A stretch of DNA of 64,000 nucleotides from Corynebacterium sp. MSK008 (GTDB lineage Bacteria; Actinomycetota; Actinomycetes; Mycobacteriales; Mycobacteriaceae), in the NCBI RefSeq assembly GCF_030232585.1, contig NZ_JASPJX010000010.1, forward strand, positions 46,913-110,912, given 5' to 3'. The notes beneath the pieces are model-generated. The model saw only the letters and a program-made list of their open reading frames with translations. It searched no databases and had not been told where the DNA came from. This document shows positions 1-8,398 of this stretch, in pieces. Position 1 is the first letter of the stretch. Each line of letters opens with the position of its first letter. The position numbers and the translations under genes are program-made.

Positions 1-804
1 GGCGGCCCGGATGATTTTCCGGACGAGCTGCCGGAGTCGGTGAAGGTTGTGCAGATTCAGTACGCGGGCGTGGAGAACCTGCAGGATGTTTTTGCCAAGC
101 ACGCGGCGAACGGCGTGCGTTTCGCTAACGCCGGCGGGCTTTACGACGACACTGTCGCCGAGTCCACCCTCGCCCTGCTGCTCGCGGTCGAGCACCGCAT
201 GAAGGCCGTTGACCCCGAGTGGAACAACACGCAGCTCTTTGAAGAGAAGGAATACCTCTTCGACAACAAGAAGCTCGCTCTCATTGGCGCTGGCGGCATC
301 GGTAAAACCCTGATCCGCTTCCTTGAGCCGTTCGGTATGGAGATCACTGCCGTGAACCGCTCGGGCAACCCGGTGGACGGCGCGGACCGTACCGTTGCCA
401 TGAAGGACGCTGGCGAGGTCTGGGCCAGCCACGACTACTTTGTGTTGCTCACCCCGCTGACGGAGGAAACCCGCCACATGGTGAATGCGCAGCGGATTGA
501 ACAGATGAAGGACACTGCGGTCGTCGTCAATGTGGGGCGCGGGCCGCTCGTCGATACGCAGGCGCTTACGCAAGCGCTTGCCGACGGCCACCTGCGCGGC
601 GCTGGCCTGGATGTCACCGAGCCCGAGCCGCTGCCCGCCGACCACGAGCTGTGGGGCCTGGACAACTGCGTGATCACCCCACACGTGGCCAACATCCCGC
701 GGTTTATGGAGCGCCGCATCGGCGGCCTGGCCGCGAAGAACTGGGAGCTGTTTACCGCGGGCGAGAAGATGGCCACCGAGGTCGACGTCGAGGCTGGGTA
801 CTAG
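1..804 (+). CDS. D-isomer-specific 2-hydroxyacid dehydrogenase, 5'-truncated by the window edge
   Basis: NAD-dependent oxidoreductase of the D-lactate/phosphoglycerate dehydrogenase family, reducing a 2-keto acid to a D-2-hydroxy acid; the substrate cannot be told from sequence. The reading frame is open from base 1, so the true start lies upstream. Visible are the Rossmann glycine motif GAGGIG (bases ~286-303) and the three catalytic positions of the family: Arg in NVGRGPLVD, Glu in VTEPEPLP, His in ITPHVAN. The C-terminal substrate-domain helix completes normally with a TAG stop. It precedes proA by 28 bp, but proA has its own apparent promoter. The family assignment is firm, the substrate open. 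Confidence 0.9.
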   Translation, partial: GGPDDFPDELPESVKVVQIQYAGVENLQDVFAKHAANGVRFANAGGLYDDTVAESTLALLLAVEHRMKAVDPEWNNTQLFEEKEYLFDNKKLALIGAGGIGKTLIRFLEPFGMEITAVNRSGNPVDGADRTVAMKDAGEVWASHDYFVLLTPLTEETRHMVNAQRIEQMKDTAVVVNVGRGPLVDTQALTQALADGHLRGAGLDVTEPEPLPADHELWGLDNCVITPHVANIPRFMERRIGGLAAKNWELFTAGEKMATEVDVEAGY

Positions 805-820
805 TGCTATTTACGAGCGC

Positions 821-826
821 TAGGAT
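821..826 (+). promoter_or_regulatory. Putative -10 element of leaderless proA
   Basis: TAGGAT ends 6 nt before the proA ATG with no Shine-Dalgarno sequence between. This is the geometry of corynebacterial leaderless transcripts, where the start site is the A of ATG or very near it. Inferred only from position and TAnnnT shape. Confidence 0.45.
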
Positions 827-832
827 TGCCGC

Positions 833-2119
833 ATGAGTGCGCAGCAGACTGACCAGCAAAGACAGGCCGAGCGCGAGGAGGTGCTCGCGAAGGCGCGCCG
901 CGCGAAAGAGGTGGCACCCGTGATCGCGGCGCTGCCCACCCCGGCAAAAGACGAGGTGCTGCTCGCGGCCGCTGCTGCGCTGACCGAGCGTGCGGGGGAG
1001 ATCCTCGACGCCAACGCGCGCGACCTGGAGCAAGGCCGGCAAAACGGCCTGGCAGAGTCGGTGCTGGACCGTCTTGCGCTCGACGCAGACCGCATCGAGG
1101 GTATCGCTGGCGGCCTGCGCCAAGTGGCCAGCTTGCAAGACCCAGTGGGGGAGGTGCTCACCGGCCGCACGCTGCCCAACGGCATCCAGATGAAGAAAGT
1201 GCGCGTCCCGCTCGGCGTGATGGGCATGGTGTACGAGGCCCGCCCGAACGTCACCGTCGACGCGTTCGGCCTGGCGCTGAAATCCGGCAACGTGGCGTTG
1301 CTGCGCGGTTCGAAGACGGCGCGGTGCTCCAATGAGAAGCTCGTCGAGTTACTGCAGGACACCCTCGCCGCCCACGACCTGCCGCGCGAGGCGGTGCAGC
1401 TGCTCCCGTGCGAAACCCACGATTCAGTGCAGGACCTCATCACCGCGCGCGGGCTTGTCGACGTGGTCGTCCCCCGCGGCAGCGCCCGCCTCATCGACGC
1501 GGTGGTCACCGGCGCGACCGTGCCCACTATCGAAACGGGCACCGGTAACTGCCACTTCTACATCGACGCCTCCGCGGACCTGGACAAGGCCATCGCGATG
1601 CTGCTCAACGGCAAGACGCGCCGGGTCAGCGTGTGCAACGCCACCGAGACGGTGCTCATTGACGCAGCTCTCGCGGACGAGGACAAGCGCACGGTCATTG
1701 CTGCGTTGCAGGATGCGGGGGTTGAGGTGCACGGAGACGTCGAAAAGCATGCTGCATTCGGTGCGGACGTTGCGCCTGCAACCGAGGCCGATTTCACCGA
1801 GGAGTACCTCAGCATGGACATCGCAAGCGCGGTCGTGGACGGCGTCGAGGGGGCGATCGCCCACATCGCGCGCTACTCCAGCGGCCATACCGAAGCGATT
1901 GCGGCCCAGGACGCACATGCTTTACGACGATTCGCTGACGCCGTCGATGCCGCCGCCGTCGTACTCAACGCATCGACCGCCTTCACGGACGGAGAGCAAT
2001 ACGGCATGGGCGCAGAAATCGGCATCTCCACCCAGAAACTGCACGCCCGTGGGCCGATGGCGCTGCCGGAGCTGACCACCACTAAATGGATCCTGGAAGG
2101 TACGGGCCAGGTGCGCTAG
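833..2119 (+). CDS. proA: Glutamate-5-semialdehyde dehydrogenase (gamma-glutamyl phosphate reductase)
   Basis: Second step of proline biosynthesis: NADPH-dependent reduction of gamma-glutamyl phosphate to glutamate-5-semialdehyde in the cytosol. The 428 aa match the normal ProA length. Family hallmarks are visible: the NAD(P)-binding core around [32 protein letters not shown], and the catalytic cysteine in [10 protein letters not shown]. The ATG at 833 lies directly behind a TAGGAT box, so it is probably leaderless. Its TAG stop is the first three bases of the TAGTCT box before the cutinase gene. proB is not in the window. Position next to nadD-rsfS is conserved in actinobacteria. Confidence 0.96.
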   Translation: MSAQQTDQQRQAEREEVLAKARRAKEVAPVIAALPTPAKDEVLLAAAAALTERAGEILDANARDLEQGRQNGLAESVLDRLALDADRIEGIAGGLRQVASLQDPVGEVLTGRTLPNGIQMKKVRVPLGVMGMVYEARPNVTVDAFGLALKSGNVALLRGSKTARCSNEKLVELLQDTLAAHDLPREAVQLLPCETHDSVQDLITARGLVDVVVPRGSARLIDAVVTGATVPTIETGTGNCHFYIDASADLDKAIAMLLNGKTRRVSVCNATETVLIDAALADEDKRTVIAALQDAGVEVHGDVEKHAAFGADVAPATEADFTEEYLSMDIASAVVDGVEGAIAHIARYSSGHTEAIAAQDAHALRRFADAVDAAAVVLNASTAFTDGEQYGMGAEIGISTQKLHARGPMALPELTTTKWILEGTGQVR

Positions 2120-2122
2120 TCT
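2117..2122 (+). promoter_or_regulatory. Putative -10 element overlapping the proA stop codon
   Basis: TAGTCT, whose TAG is the proA stop, ends 6 nt before the GTG start of the cutinase gene. No ribosome-binding site fits that GTG. Suggests a leaderless cutinase transcript; low information content of TAnnnT limits confidence. Confidence 0.35.
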
Positions 2123-2128
2123 ATCCGC

Positions 2129-3067
2129 GTGAAAAAATACCGGACTTCCTGGCGCGCCCGTATCGGCCTGTTCGCCACCGCTGTCGCCACTGCCGTGACA
2201 GCCACTGTTTCCCCCGTCGCGCCCGTTAAGGAAGCCGAGGCGCAAACCCGCTGCCCGGCTGTCGCAGTCATCGCCGCCCGCGGCTCGGGCCAAAACAGCC
2301 AGATCTACCCCACGCGCTACTCGGGTGGGGCGGCCTGGACCTCCAACGGCTGGGAGGCGGAGACCATCCGCGCCTTCCTACAGCACGCGGAGCGCCGCTA
2401 CGCCGCCACCCACGGCGGCAACTCGCTGATGAAGGACGTCGAGGTCATCGGCCTCGAGCCGCGCTACTACCCGGCGACGTTCCCGGAGTACGACGCGCCC
2501 GAGGTCGCCGTGCCGTCGACGCTGCTGCAGGCGCTGGGGCTTGCCATCCAGTGGGCCAACCCAATGTTCATGATGGCGCGCACCGCAGCGAACCAGTTCT
2601 TGGACTCGGTGAAGGTCGGCCGAGGTGGCGTGATGCAGATGGTCAACGACTACGAGAGGGCCACCGGCTGCCGCCCGAAGTACATCCTGTCCGGCTACTC
2701 GCAGGGCGCGATGATCCTGCTGGAGCACGAGCGTGAACTGGCCCGCCGCGGCCAGCTCGCGGGCGTGGTCTACTTTGGCAACCCGAACACCGCGCCGGGC
2801 GACTGGTCCACCGTAGGTGTGGCTGGCGGCGGCGCGGGCGGCATCCTCGGCATGCTGCCGTTTAACACGAAGACCGCGGCCGCAACCCGCAACCGTGTGA
2901 ACTACTGCCTGCCGCTGGACGCCGTGTGCGACCTGTCGCGGCAGACGCTCGAGGCGTCGCGCCCCACCGGCGGCAACCACGCCCGCTACTTCCGCTGGCA
3001 CTCGCGCTGGGACAACCAGGTCTCCGACGCGTTTGGGCGTTTTGTGGATCAGGTACGGTACGGCTAA
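2129..3067 (+). CDS. Secreted cutinase-family serine esterase
   Basis: Alpha/beta hydrolase of the cutinase family (312 aa), secreted and expected to cleave ester bonds of lipids or cell-envelope mycolates; the real substrate is unknown. Residues 1-40 form a Sec signal peptide with a twin-charged start, hydrophobic core and an AEAQT cleavage region. The mature domain opens with CPAVAVIAARGSGQN, typical of actinobacterial cutinases (oxyanion region), and carries the nucleophile elbow GYSQGA (Ser around residue 192); late Asp and His (GNHARYFRWH) complete the triad. GTG start is followed by a Lys-rich n-region, which supports it. The stop TAA overlaps the ATG of the next gene by one base, indicating co-transcription and perhaps translational coupling. 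Confidence 0.92.
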   Translation: MKKYRTSWRARIGLFATAVATAVTATVSPVAPVKEAEAQTRCPAVAVIAARGSGQNSQIYPTRYSGGAAWTSNGWEAETIRAFLQHAERRYAATHGGNSLMKDVEVIGLEPRYYPATFPEYDAPEVAVPSTLLQALGLAIQWANPMFMMARTAANQFLDSVKVGRGGVMQMVNDYERATGCRPKYILSGYSQGAMILLEHERELARRGQLAGVVYFGNPNTAPGDWSTVGVAGGGAGGILGMLPFNTKTAAATRNRVNYCLPLDAVCDLSRQTLEASRPTGGNHARYFRWHSRWDNQVSDAFGRFVDQVRYG

Positions 3068-3462
3068 TGAAGCAGCTCACTCGGACCACCGCCGCCGCAA
3101 TCGCCTGCGCCGTCGCACTTGCCGCCGCCCCGGCGGGCGCGGAAACCATCACGCGCGACACCACGCAGCGCGTGACGGTGGAAAAGACCTGCGAGTGGGA
3201 AGTGGACGCCAAGGGCAACCCGATCCTCGATGCTGACGGCAACCCGATCCCGGTGGAGGTGAACGGCAAGCAGGTGTGCGAGGAGCGCGAGGTTTCTTCC
3301 GGTTCCTCGAGCAGCGCCAGCAAGTGGGCGGACGACACTACTGACGAGCTGCGCATCGGCGCCGTCGTCGGCGTGATCGGCGCGCTGCTCGCGCTGGTGC
3401 TCGGCGGCGGGCTGTTGTTCATCGAGTCCGTGGACATCACCATGCTGCCCCCGGCGAGGTAG
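3067..3462 (+). CDS. Small exported, membrane-anchored protein coupled to the cutinase
   Basis: I do not recognise a family. The 131-aa product has a signal peptide (residues 1-25, cleavage after AGA), a short extracytoplasmic region with a near-repeat of KGNPILDADGNPIP and two cysteines (CEW and VCEER) that could form a disulphide, a Ser-rich linker, and one transmembrane helix (about residues 96-118) near the C terminus. ATG at 3067 overlaps the cutinase stop (TAATG); longer in-frame upstream starts would lie inside the cutinase gene and lack a signal peptide. Linked expression suggests a surface partner or anchor for the cutinase; that is inference. Confidence 0.8.
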   Translation: MKQLTRTTAAAIACAVALAAAPAGAETITRDTTQRVTVEKTCEWEVDAKGNPILDADGNPIPVEVNGKQVCEEREVSSGSSSSASKWADDTTDELRIGAVVGVIGALLALVLGGGLLFIESVDITMLPPAR

Positions 3463-3468
3463 GAGCAC

Positions 3469-4089
3469 ATGGCAGAGCATTTCGCCGCCTCCTTGGACGA
3501 GGCGCGGCGCATCGGGGTGATGGGCGGCACGTTCGACCCGATCCACCACGGTCACCTCGTCGCCGCCAGCGAAGCGGCGGACCGGTTCAACCTGGACGAG
3601 GTCATCTTCGTGCCCACCGGACAGCCCTGGCAGAAGGCGGGCAAGACCATCAGCCCAGCGGAGGACCGCTACCTGATGACGGTCATCGCCACCGCTTCCA
3701 ACCCGCGTTTTTCCGTCTCCCGGGTCGACATCGACCGTGGTGGGCCGACGTACACCATCGACACCCTGCGGGATCTGCGCCAGCAGTTCCCAGACGAAGC
3801 GTTGTACTTCATCACCGGCGCCGACGCGCTGGCCTCCATCATGTCCTGGCACGACTGGGAGGAAATGTTCCAGCTCGCAGAGTTCGTCGGGGTGACCCGC
3901 CCCGGCTACGAGCTGCGCGAAGACATGCTGCCTGCGGACATCCAAGAGCGCGTGCACCTGGTGGAAATCCCCGCGATGGCCATCTCGTCCACGGACTGCC
4001 GCGCGCGAGCTGCCGAGGGCCGGCCCGTCTGGTACCTGGTGCCGGACGGGGTGGTGCAGTACATCACCAAAAACGCGCTCTACGCCTAA
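3469..4089 (+). CDS. nadD: Nicotinate-nucleotide adenylyltransferase
   Basis: Transfers AMP from ATP to nicotinic acid mononucleotide to give deamido-NAD, in both de novo and salvage NAD synthesis (cytosol). The nucleotidyltransferase signature [12 protein letters not shown] lies near residues 16-27 and the second ATP-binding motif [14 protein letters not shown] near the C terminus. Length of 206 aa is normal. ATG 3469 is preceded by an AGGAG site 5-9 bp upstream. The neighbour rsfS is the usual partner in bacteria; together they link cofactor synthesis with ribosome silencing only by gene order, not mechanism. Confidence 0.96.
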   Translation: MAEHFAASLDEARRIGVMGGTFDPIHHGHLVAASEAADRFNLDEVIFVPTGQPWQKAGKTISPAEDRYLMTVIATASNPRFSVSRVDIDRGGPTYTIDTLRDLRQQFPDEALYFITGADALASIMSWHDWEEMFQLAEFVGVTRPGYELREDMLPADIQERVHLVEIPAMAISSTDCRARAAEGRPVWYLVPDGVVQYITKNALYA

Positions 4090-4155
4090 GTAGCACTCTT
4101 CGGCCGTGTCGTGGGACAATGGCGGAGTCTTACCAACTAACGAAGGGTTTCCCAC

Positions 4156-4629
4156 TTGACCGCTCCGCAGATCTCCATCGACCGGGCCACAATCGCCGCG
4201 AAGGCGGCCGACGAGAAGCTCGGCAAGAACATCGCTGTTATCGACGTCTCTAACGTCATGGCCATCACGGACGTATTCGTGATCGTCTCCGCCGACAACG
4301 AGCGCCAGGTCGCCGCCATCGTCCAAGAGGTCGAAGACGACCTGACGGAGGAGGGCGTGGAGCCGAAGCGCCGCGAGGGCAACCGCGAAAACCGCTGGGT
4401 GCTGCTGGACTACGGCAACTTCGTCGTGCACATCCAGCGCGACGCCGAGCGCGAGTTCTACGGACTGGACCGCCTGTACGCGGACTGCCCGGCCATCGAA
4501 GTTGAAGGCCTGGAGCCGTACGAGCGCCCCGCCACCTTCGGCAACGAAGCCGAGATGCGCGAAGCCCAGAACATCGAGGACCTGCCGCTCGCGGGCGAGG
4601 GCCCGGCGGCCGCCGACGACGAGTTCTAG
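4156..4629 (+). CDS. rsfS: Ribosomal silencing factor RsfS (Iojap family)
   Basis: Binds ribosomal protein uL14 on the 50S subunit and blocks subunit joining during starvation (known for the family). The 157-aa product shows the Iojap core: DVSNVMAITDVFVIVSADNERQV, then VEPKRREGNRENRWVLLDYGNFVVHI. The acidic C-terminal tail (after about residue 125) is longer than in E. coli and typical of actinobacteria. A TTG start is likely: AAGGG lies 8 nt upstream, and no in-frame ATG/GTG precedes the conserved N terminus. A TTG start and a separate 66-bp leader suggest modest, perhaps independent, expression from nadD. Confidence 0.93.
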   Translation: MTAPQISIDRATIAAKAADEKLGKNIAVIDVSNVMAITDVFVIVSADNERQVAAIVQEVEDDLTEEGVEPKRREGNRENRWVLLDYGNFVVHIQRDAEREFYGLDRLYADCPAIEVEGLEPYERPATFGNEAEMREAQNIEDLPLAGEGPAAADDEF

Positions 4630-4638
4630 GCCGCGGCC

Positions 4639-5271
4639 ATGCAACGACGTTTGATCCTGCTGCGCCACGGCGAAACGGACTACAACGCCACCTCCCGCAT
4701 GCAGGGGCAGCTGGACACGACCCTGTCCGAGCGCGGTGTGAACCAGGCCCACGCCGCGGCCAAAGAGTTGCGCGACCTGGGCATTTCCAAGGTCATCTCT
4801 TCCGACCTCGTGCGGGCGAAAGACACTGCTGACGTGGTGGCGGCGGATTTGGGGTTGACTGTAGACGTCGATAAGCGGCTGCGCGAGACGCACCTGGGCG
4901 ACTGGCAAGGCAAAACCCACACCGAAGTGGACACCGAGCACGAAGGCGCGCGCGTAGTGTGGCGCACGGATGCGACGTGGGCACCGCCGCGCGGCGAAAG
5001 CCGCCTCGAGGTCGCCGCACGTGCGCAAGCGGTGGTGGACGAACTGATGCGCGACTACGACGAGTGGGACAACTCCGCGGTGCTGCTGGTTTCGCACGGC
5101 GGCACCATCGCCGCGCTGACCGCCTCGCTGCTCGGCTTTGTGGTGGCGCAGTACCCCGCGATCAAGGGCCTAGGCAACGCGAATACCGCACGGCTGGTGG
5201 CAATGCCGCGGCTGGAGGACCCGACGCAGAGCCGCTGGTTCCTCGAAGCCTGGAACCGGGGGCTGAACTAA
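4639..5271 (+). CDS. Histidine phosphatase family protein (possible glucosyl-3-phosphoglycerate phosphatase)
   Basis: Two-histidine phosphoglycerate-mutase-like phosphatase (210 aa). LLRHGETDYN near residue 6 carries the phospho-accepting His; a second His is in LVSHGGT. The position between rsfS and degV matches that of M. tuberculosis Rv2419c, a glucosyl-3-phosphoglycerate phosphatase acting in methylglucose lipopolysaccharide synthesis; that function is inferred from synteny only. A cofactor-independent mutase role is unlikely at this length. It contains one copy of the GCNTATCGACG motif (reverse, 4866). It is separated from rsfS by 9 bp and abuts degV, so the three are probably co-transcribed. 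Confidence 0.85.
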   Translation: MQRRLILLRHGETDYNATSRMQGQLDTTLSERGVNQAHAAAKELRDLGISKVISSDLVRAKDTADVVAADLGLTVDVDKRLRETHLGDWQGKTHTEVDTEHEGARVVWRTDATWAPPRGESRLEVAARAQAVVDELMRDYDEWDNSAVLLVSHGGTIAALTASLLGFVVAQYPAIKGLGNANTARLVAMPRLEDPTQSRWFLEAWNRGLN

Positions 5272-6072
5272 ATGGCTGTGCGCGTCGTGGTGGATTCCTC
5301 GGCAGGGCTGCCGCCCGAGGTGGTCCGCGAGCTGGACATCACCGTCGCCGACATGCACGTCATGGGCAGCGGCGACGACAAGGGCACCTCCGGGCTGTCC
5401 TCGCTAGAGCTTGCGGCCTGCTACGCGCGCCAGTTGGAGCGCGGCGGCGACGACGGGGTGATCGCGCTGCACCTGTCCAAGGCGCTGTCCTCGACGTGGT
5501 CCGCGGCCGTAGCCGCATCCGCGGTGTTTCCCGGCACGGTGAAAGTGGTGGAGACGGACGCCGCCGGGATGACCATCGGCGCGGCCGCCATGGCCGCCGC
5601 AACCGTGGCCCAGGAAGGCGGGGACTTGGCCGCGTGCGAGGAGATGGCGAAATCCACACTCGCGCGCTCCGAGACGTGGGTGTACCTGCACCAGCTCGAC
5701 GACCTGCGCAAGTCCGGCCGCCTGCCCACCGGCACCGCCGTGCTGTCCGCGGCGCTTCTGGCCAACAAGCCGATTTTGCGCATCCACGACGGCAAGCTGG
5801 AACTCGCCGGCAAGACACGCACGCAGTCGAAGGCGTTTGCCAAGCTCACGGAGCTCGTGGTGGAGCGTGCCGGCGGCCAGCCGGTGTTCGCGGCGATCCA
5901 GCACGCCGACGCCGAGGAGGCGGCAGACCAGCTGGCGTCATCGCTTGAGGCACAGCTGCCGGAGGGCTCGCGGGTGATGTGCGAGCCGCTTGTCGACGTC
6001 CTCGCGGTCCACACCGGACCCGGCGCCATCGGCCTGTCGGTTGTCTTTTCTTCTCGGGAATCGGCCCAGTAG
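5272..6072 (+). CDS. DegV family fatty-acid-binding protein
   Basis: DegV proteins bind a fatty acid and, where studied, present it to a fatty-acid kinase (FakA) for phosphorylation. The 266-aa protein starts VRVVVDSSAGLP (typical DegV N terminus, DS at residues 8-9) and has the C-terminal motif VHTGPGAIGLSVVF, where His-Thr-Gly-Pro-Gly closes the lipid pocket. The middle LDDLRKSGRLPTGTAVLSAALLANKPIL is characteristic. Start ATG follows the phosphatase stop by one base. No fakA-like gene is visible in the window. Firm family call, no physiological role established here. Confidence 0.9.
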   Translation: MAVRVVVDSSAGLPPEVVRELDITVADMHVMGSGDDKGTSGLSSLELAACYARQLERGGDDGVIALHLSKALSSTWSAAVAASAVFPGTVKVVETDAAGMTIGAAAMAAATVAQEGGDLAACEEMAKSTLARSETWVYLHQLDDLRKSGRLPTGTAVLSAALLANKPILRIHDGKLELAGKTRTQSKAFAKLTELVVERAGGQPVFAAIQHADAEEAADQLASSLEAQLPEGSRVMCEPLVDVLAVHTGPGAIGLSVVFSSRESAQ

Positions 6073-6073
6073 G

Positions 6074-6121
6074 TGTGGATAACCCGCCCTAATCGGTGAC
6101 GTTGCAACAACGTTATCCACA
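6074..6121. promoter_or_regulatory. Inverted pair of perfect DnaA boxes upstream of comEA
   Basis: TGTGGATAA at 6074-6082 and TTATCCACA at 6113-6121 are the two orientations of the consensus DnaA box, 30 bp apart. Including flanks they form a 10-bp perfect inverted repeat. The region is the intergenic gap between degV and comEA. The same arrangement with identical spacing stands before era (53441-53488). Confidence 0.65.
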
Positions 6122-6174
6122 GGTTTCGGGCTGGGGGCTTCCGGTGCGTGGGACTTGTGCCTAGCGTGCCGGGC

Positions 6175-6822
6175 ATGAACGCCATCGACCGCCTCCAGGA
6201 GCTCACCCGCCCCACCGGGGAAGAAGACCTCCTTTCCGTGCGCTATCCCGCGCCCCGTGTGTCCGTGCCGGTGAAGCCGGCCGCCGCGGCGGTGATTGCG
6301 CTGCTGGTCGTAGTGGGCGCGTGGGCGGTGCTGCGCGGCGGCGGTGGGGCGGATGAGGACGTTTCGTGGGAGCAGGTGGCCTCGCCGACCGAGGTCAGCG
6401 GGGTGGTGGTTGTGGCCGTGGTGGGGGAGGTGGCCAACCCGGGGTTAATGACGCTGAACGAGGGCTCCCGCATCGCCGACGCCCTGCAGATCGCGGAGCC
6501 GCTGCCGCACGCCGATTTGCTGGCGCACAACCAGGCGCAGCTGCTTGTGGACGGCCAGCAGATCCACGTCCAAGCCATCGGCGCCGCACCGCCGGCCGAC
6601 GGCACAGCGGGAGCGGCGCCTGCAGAGTCCGGAACCGTGTCCCTGAATTCCGCGTCCGCCTCCGAACTGACCGCGCTTCCCGGGGTGGGGGAGGCGACCG
6701 CCGCGGCGATCGTGGCGCACCGGGAGGCGAACGGGCCGTTTACCACGGTGGAGCAGCTCATGGATGTGCGCGGCATCGGCCCGGCGAAGTTCGAGGCCAT
6801 GCGCGACATGGTGGGGCTGTAA
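6175..6822 (+). CDS. comEA: ComEA-like DNA-binding protein (SLBB plus helix-hairpin-helix)
   Basis: Membrane-anchored DNA receptor of natural transformation in other bacteria. Order: cytoplasmic N terminus, one transmembrane helix (about residues 28-50), an SLBB domain (VVGEVANPGLMTLNEGSRIADAL), then a helix-hairpin-helix DNA-binding domain (SLNSASASELTALPGVGEATAAAI and VRGIGPAKFEAM). I prefer ATG 6175; an in-frame GTG at 6148 would add nine residues. It is directly followed by comEC (3 bp). DnaA boxes lie just upstream. Competence in corynebacteria is poorly documented, so the functional role is family knowledge, not shown here. Confidence 0.9.
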   Translation: MNAIDRLQELTRPTGEEDLLSVRYPAPRVSVPVKPAAAAVIALLVVVGAWAVLRGGGGADEDVSWEQVASPTEVSGVVVVAVVGEVANPGLMTLNEGSRIADALQIAEPLPHADLLAHNQAQLLVDGQQIHVQAIGAAPPADGTAGAAPAESGTVSLNSASASELTALPGVGEATAAAIVAHREANGPFTTVEQLMDVRGIGPAKFEAMRDMVGL

Positions 6823-6825
6823 GCC

Positions 6826-8397
6826 GTGTCGGAGCTGCGCCTGGTCCCGGCGGCGTTGGCGGTGTGGGCCGCGGCAGCGTGCTGCATTTTGTTCGGGGTG
6901 TGGGCGGCGCTTGCCGCCGCCGGGGTCCTCGCCGCATTTTGTCTGGCCGTGCGCGAGTCGGGCCAGGCGGTGCTCACCGCGGGCCTCGGCGCGGCGGCCA
7001 CGCTGACAGCTGCGGTGCGCACACGCGCAAACGCCCCCGCCTCCGAGATTGTGGGCACGATCAGCGGCACCCCGAAGCAGACGGACACGGGCGCCTACCT
7101 GGTGCGTGTGCGAGTGCCAGGCAAGCCGTCGACGACGCCGGTGTTCGCCGACGAGCTGCCCGACGGGGCGGTCGCCGGCGCGCAGGTGGTGGGACGCGGT
7201 GTGTCCAAGGAGTCCGGCGTGCCGGGTGTGAACCCGTTCGTGCTCAACGGCGAAGTCGAAGTCCTCGGCCCGCCGGACGGGCTGGCAGCGTTTTCGCACC
7301 ACGTGCGCTCCACTTTCGTCGCGGCCGTGGAGGCGCATGTGGGTGAGGGTGCGCGGGGGCTGATTCCGGGCATGGTGCTTGGCGACGTCTCCCTGCAACC
7401 GCCAGCCGAACAACAGATGTACATCGACACAGGCCTGTCACATTTATCCGCTGTGTCCGGGGCGAACATCGCGATTGTGGCCACCTTCGCCACCGTGGCG
7501 GCGGCCGCAATCGGTGCAGGGCTGCGCGGCAGGATCGTCGCCTCGGCCGTGGCGCTGTTGGTTTACGCTGCGCTGGTGGGGCCGGAGCCGAGCGTGCTGC
7601 GCGCCTCAGTGTCCGGGCTGGTGGGGCTGGTGGCGGTGCTCGCCTCACGGCAGGCGGAGCCCATCCACGCGCTGTGCCTGTCCGTGATTGGGCTGGTGCT
7701 GGTGGATTCGGACCTTGCGGTGCACTACGGTTTCGCCCTGTCGGTGGCGGCGACGGCGGGCATCGTGGCACTCTACCCGCTGTTGTACCGCGCGCTGGCG
7801 GTGACTGGCTGGCCGGACATCCTCGTGCGCGCGCTGGCCGTGGCCGTGGCAGCGGACCTCGCCACCATGCCGATTGTGGCGCTGATGGCGGGCAGAGTCT
7901 CGCTAGTCTCGGTCGGCGCCAACGTGCTGGTGGCACCCGTGGTGGGGCCGGTGACGGTGCTCGGCCTCGTCGCCGCGGTCTGCTCACTGCTGCCTGGGGG
8001 ATTGGAGGTGCCGGTGCTGTGGTGCGTGGAGCCGATGGCGTGGTGGGTGCACACGGTGGCGAAGATCGGCGCGGGGCTGCCCAGTGCGACGGTGGCGGCC
8101 ACCCCGTTGACGGCGCTGGTGGTCTACGGGTGGGTGCTCGCCGGGTTTCTGGCGGGCCGGCCCCGCGCCACGATATGCGCCGCCGCCGTGTGCCTGGCGC
8201 TGTTCGTCGCGCCGGGCGAGCCTAAACCCGCCGACCCGACGGGGCTGCGCGCCCACGTCGTCGAAACCATCGAGGAGGTGGAGCCGGTGCCCGGGTGGGC
8301 GCAGCTCGTCGTTGTGCTGGAGGGCGGCCCGCCGCGCGGCCGCCCAGTGGCCACGCGTGAGGGGATCCCCGTCATCTTCCCAAACGACGGGACGTAA
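6826..8397 (+). CDS. comEC: ComEC/Rec2 family membrane protein, short form without the C-terminal hydrolase domain
   Basis: Polytopic channel for single-stranded DNA in transformation. The 523-aa protein holds several N-terminal helices, a DUF4131-like soluble part, and the Competence domain with its signature LSAVSGANIAIVATF (about residues 206-220), MVLGDVSLQP before it, and about eight further helices. After the last helix only about 60 residues remain (RAHVVETIEEVEPVPG...), so the metallo-beta-lactamase-like nuclease domain present in 700-800-aa ComEC proteins is absent. Short ComEC forms are common in actinobacteria. GTG start 3 bp after comEA argues for co-translation. Confidence 0.88.
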   Translation: MSELRLVPAALAVWAAAACCILFGVWAALAAAGVLAAFCLAVRESGQAVLTAGLGAAATLTAAVRTRANAPASEIVGTISGTPKQTDTGAYLVRVRVPGKPSTTPVFADELPDGAVAGAQVVGRGVSKESGVPGVNPFVLNGEVEVLGPPDGLAAFSHHVRSTFVAAVEAHVGEGARGLIPGMVLGDVSLQPPAEQQMYIDTGLSHLSAVSGANIAIVATFATVAAAAIGAGLRGRIVASAVALLVYAALVGPEPSVLRASVSGLVGLVAVLASRQAEPIHALCLSVIGLVLVDSDLAVHYGFALSVAATAGIVALYPLLYRALAVTGWPDILVRALAVAVAADLATMPIVALMAGRVSLVSVGANVLVAPVVGPVTVLGLVAAVCSLLPGGLEVPVLWCVEPMAWWVHTVAKIGAGLPSATVAATPLTALVVYGWVLAGFLAGRPRATICAAAVCLALFVAPGEPKPADPTGLRAHVVETIEEVEPVPGWAQLVVVLEGGPPRGRPVATREGIPVIFPNDGT

Positions 8398-8398
8398 G

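Noticed and set aside
4090..4100. AGCACTC resembling half of a CIRCE element near rsfS
   Set aside because: The matching GAGTGCT half at the correct 9-bp distance is absent.
3064..5097. 677-codon open frame on the minus strand across nadD, rsfS and the phosphatase
   Set aside because: Antisense shadow of high-GC genes; composition (Arg/Val/His-rich) and lack of any motif contrast with the well-supported plus-strand genes.
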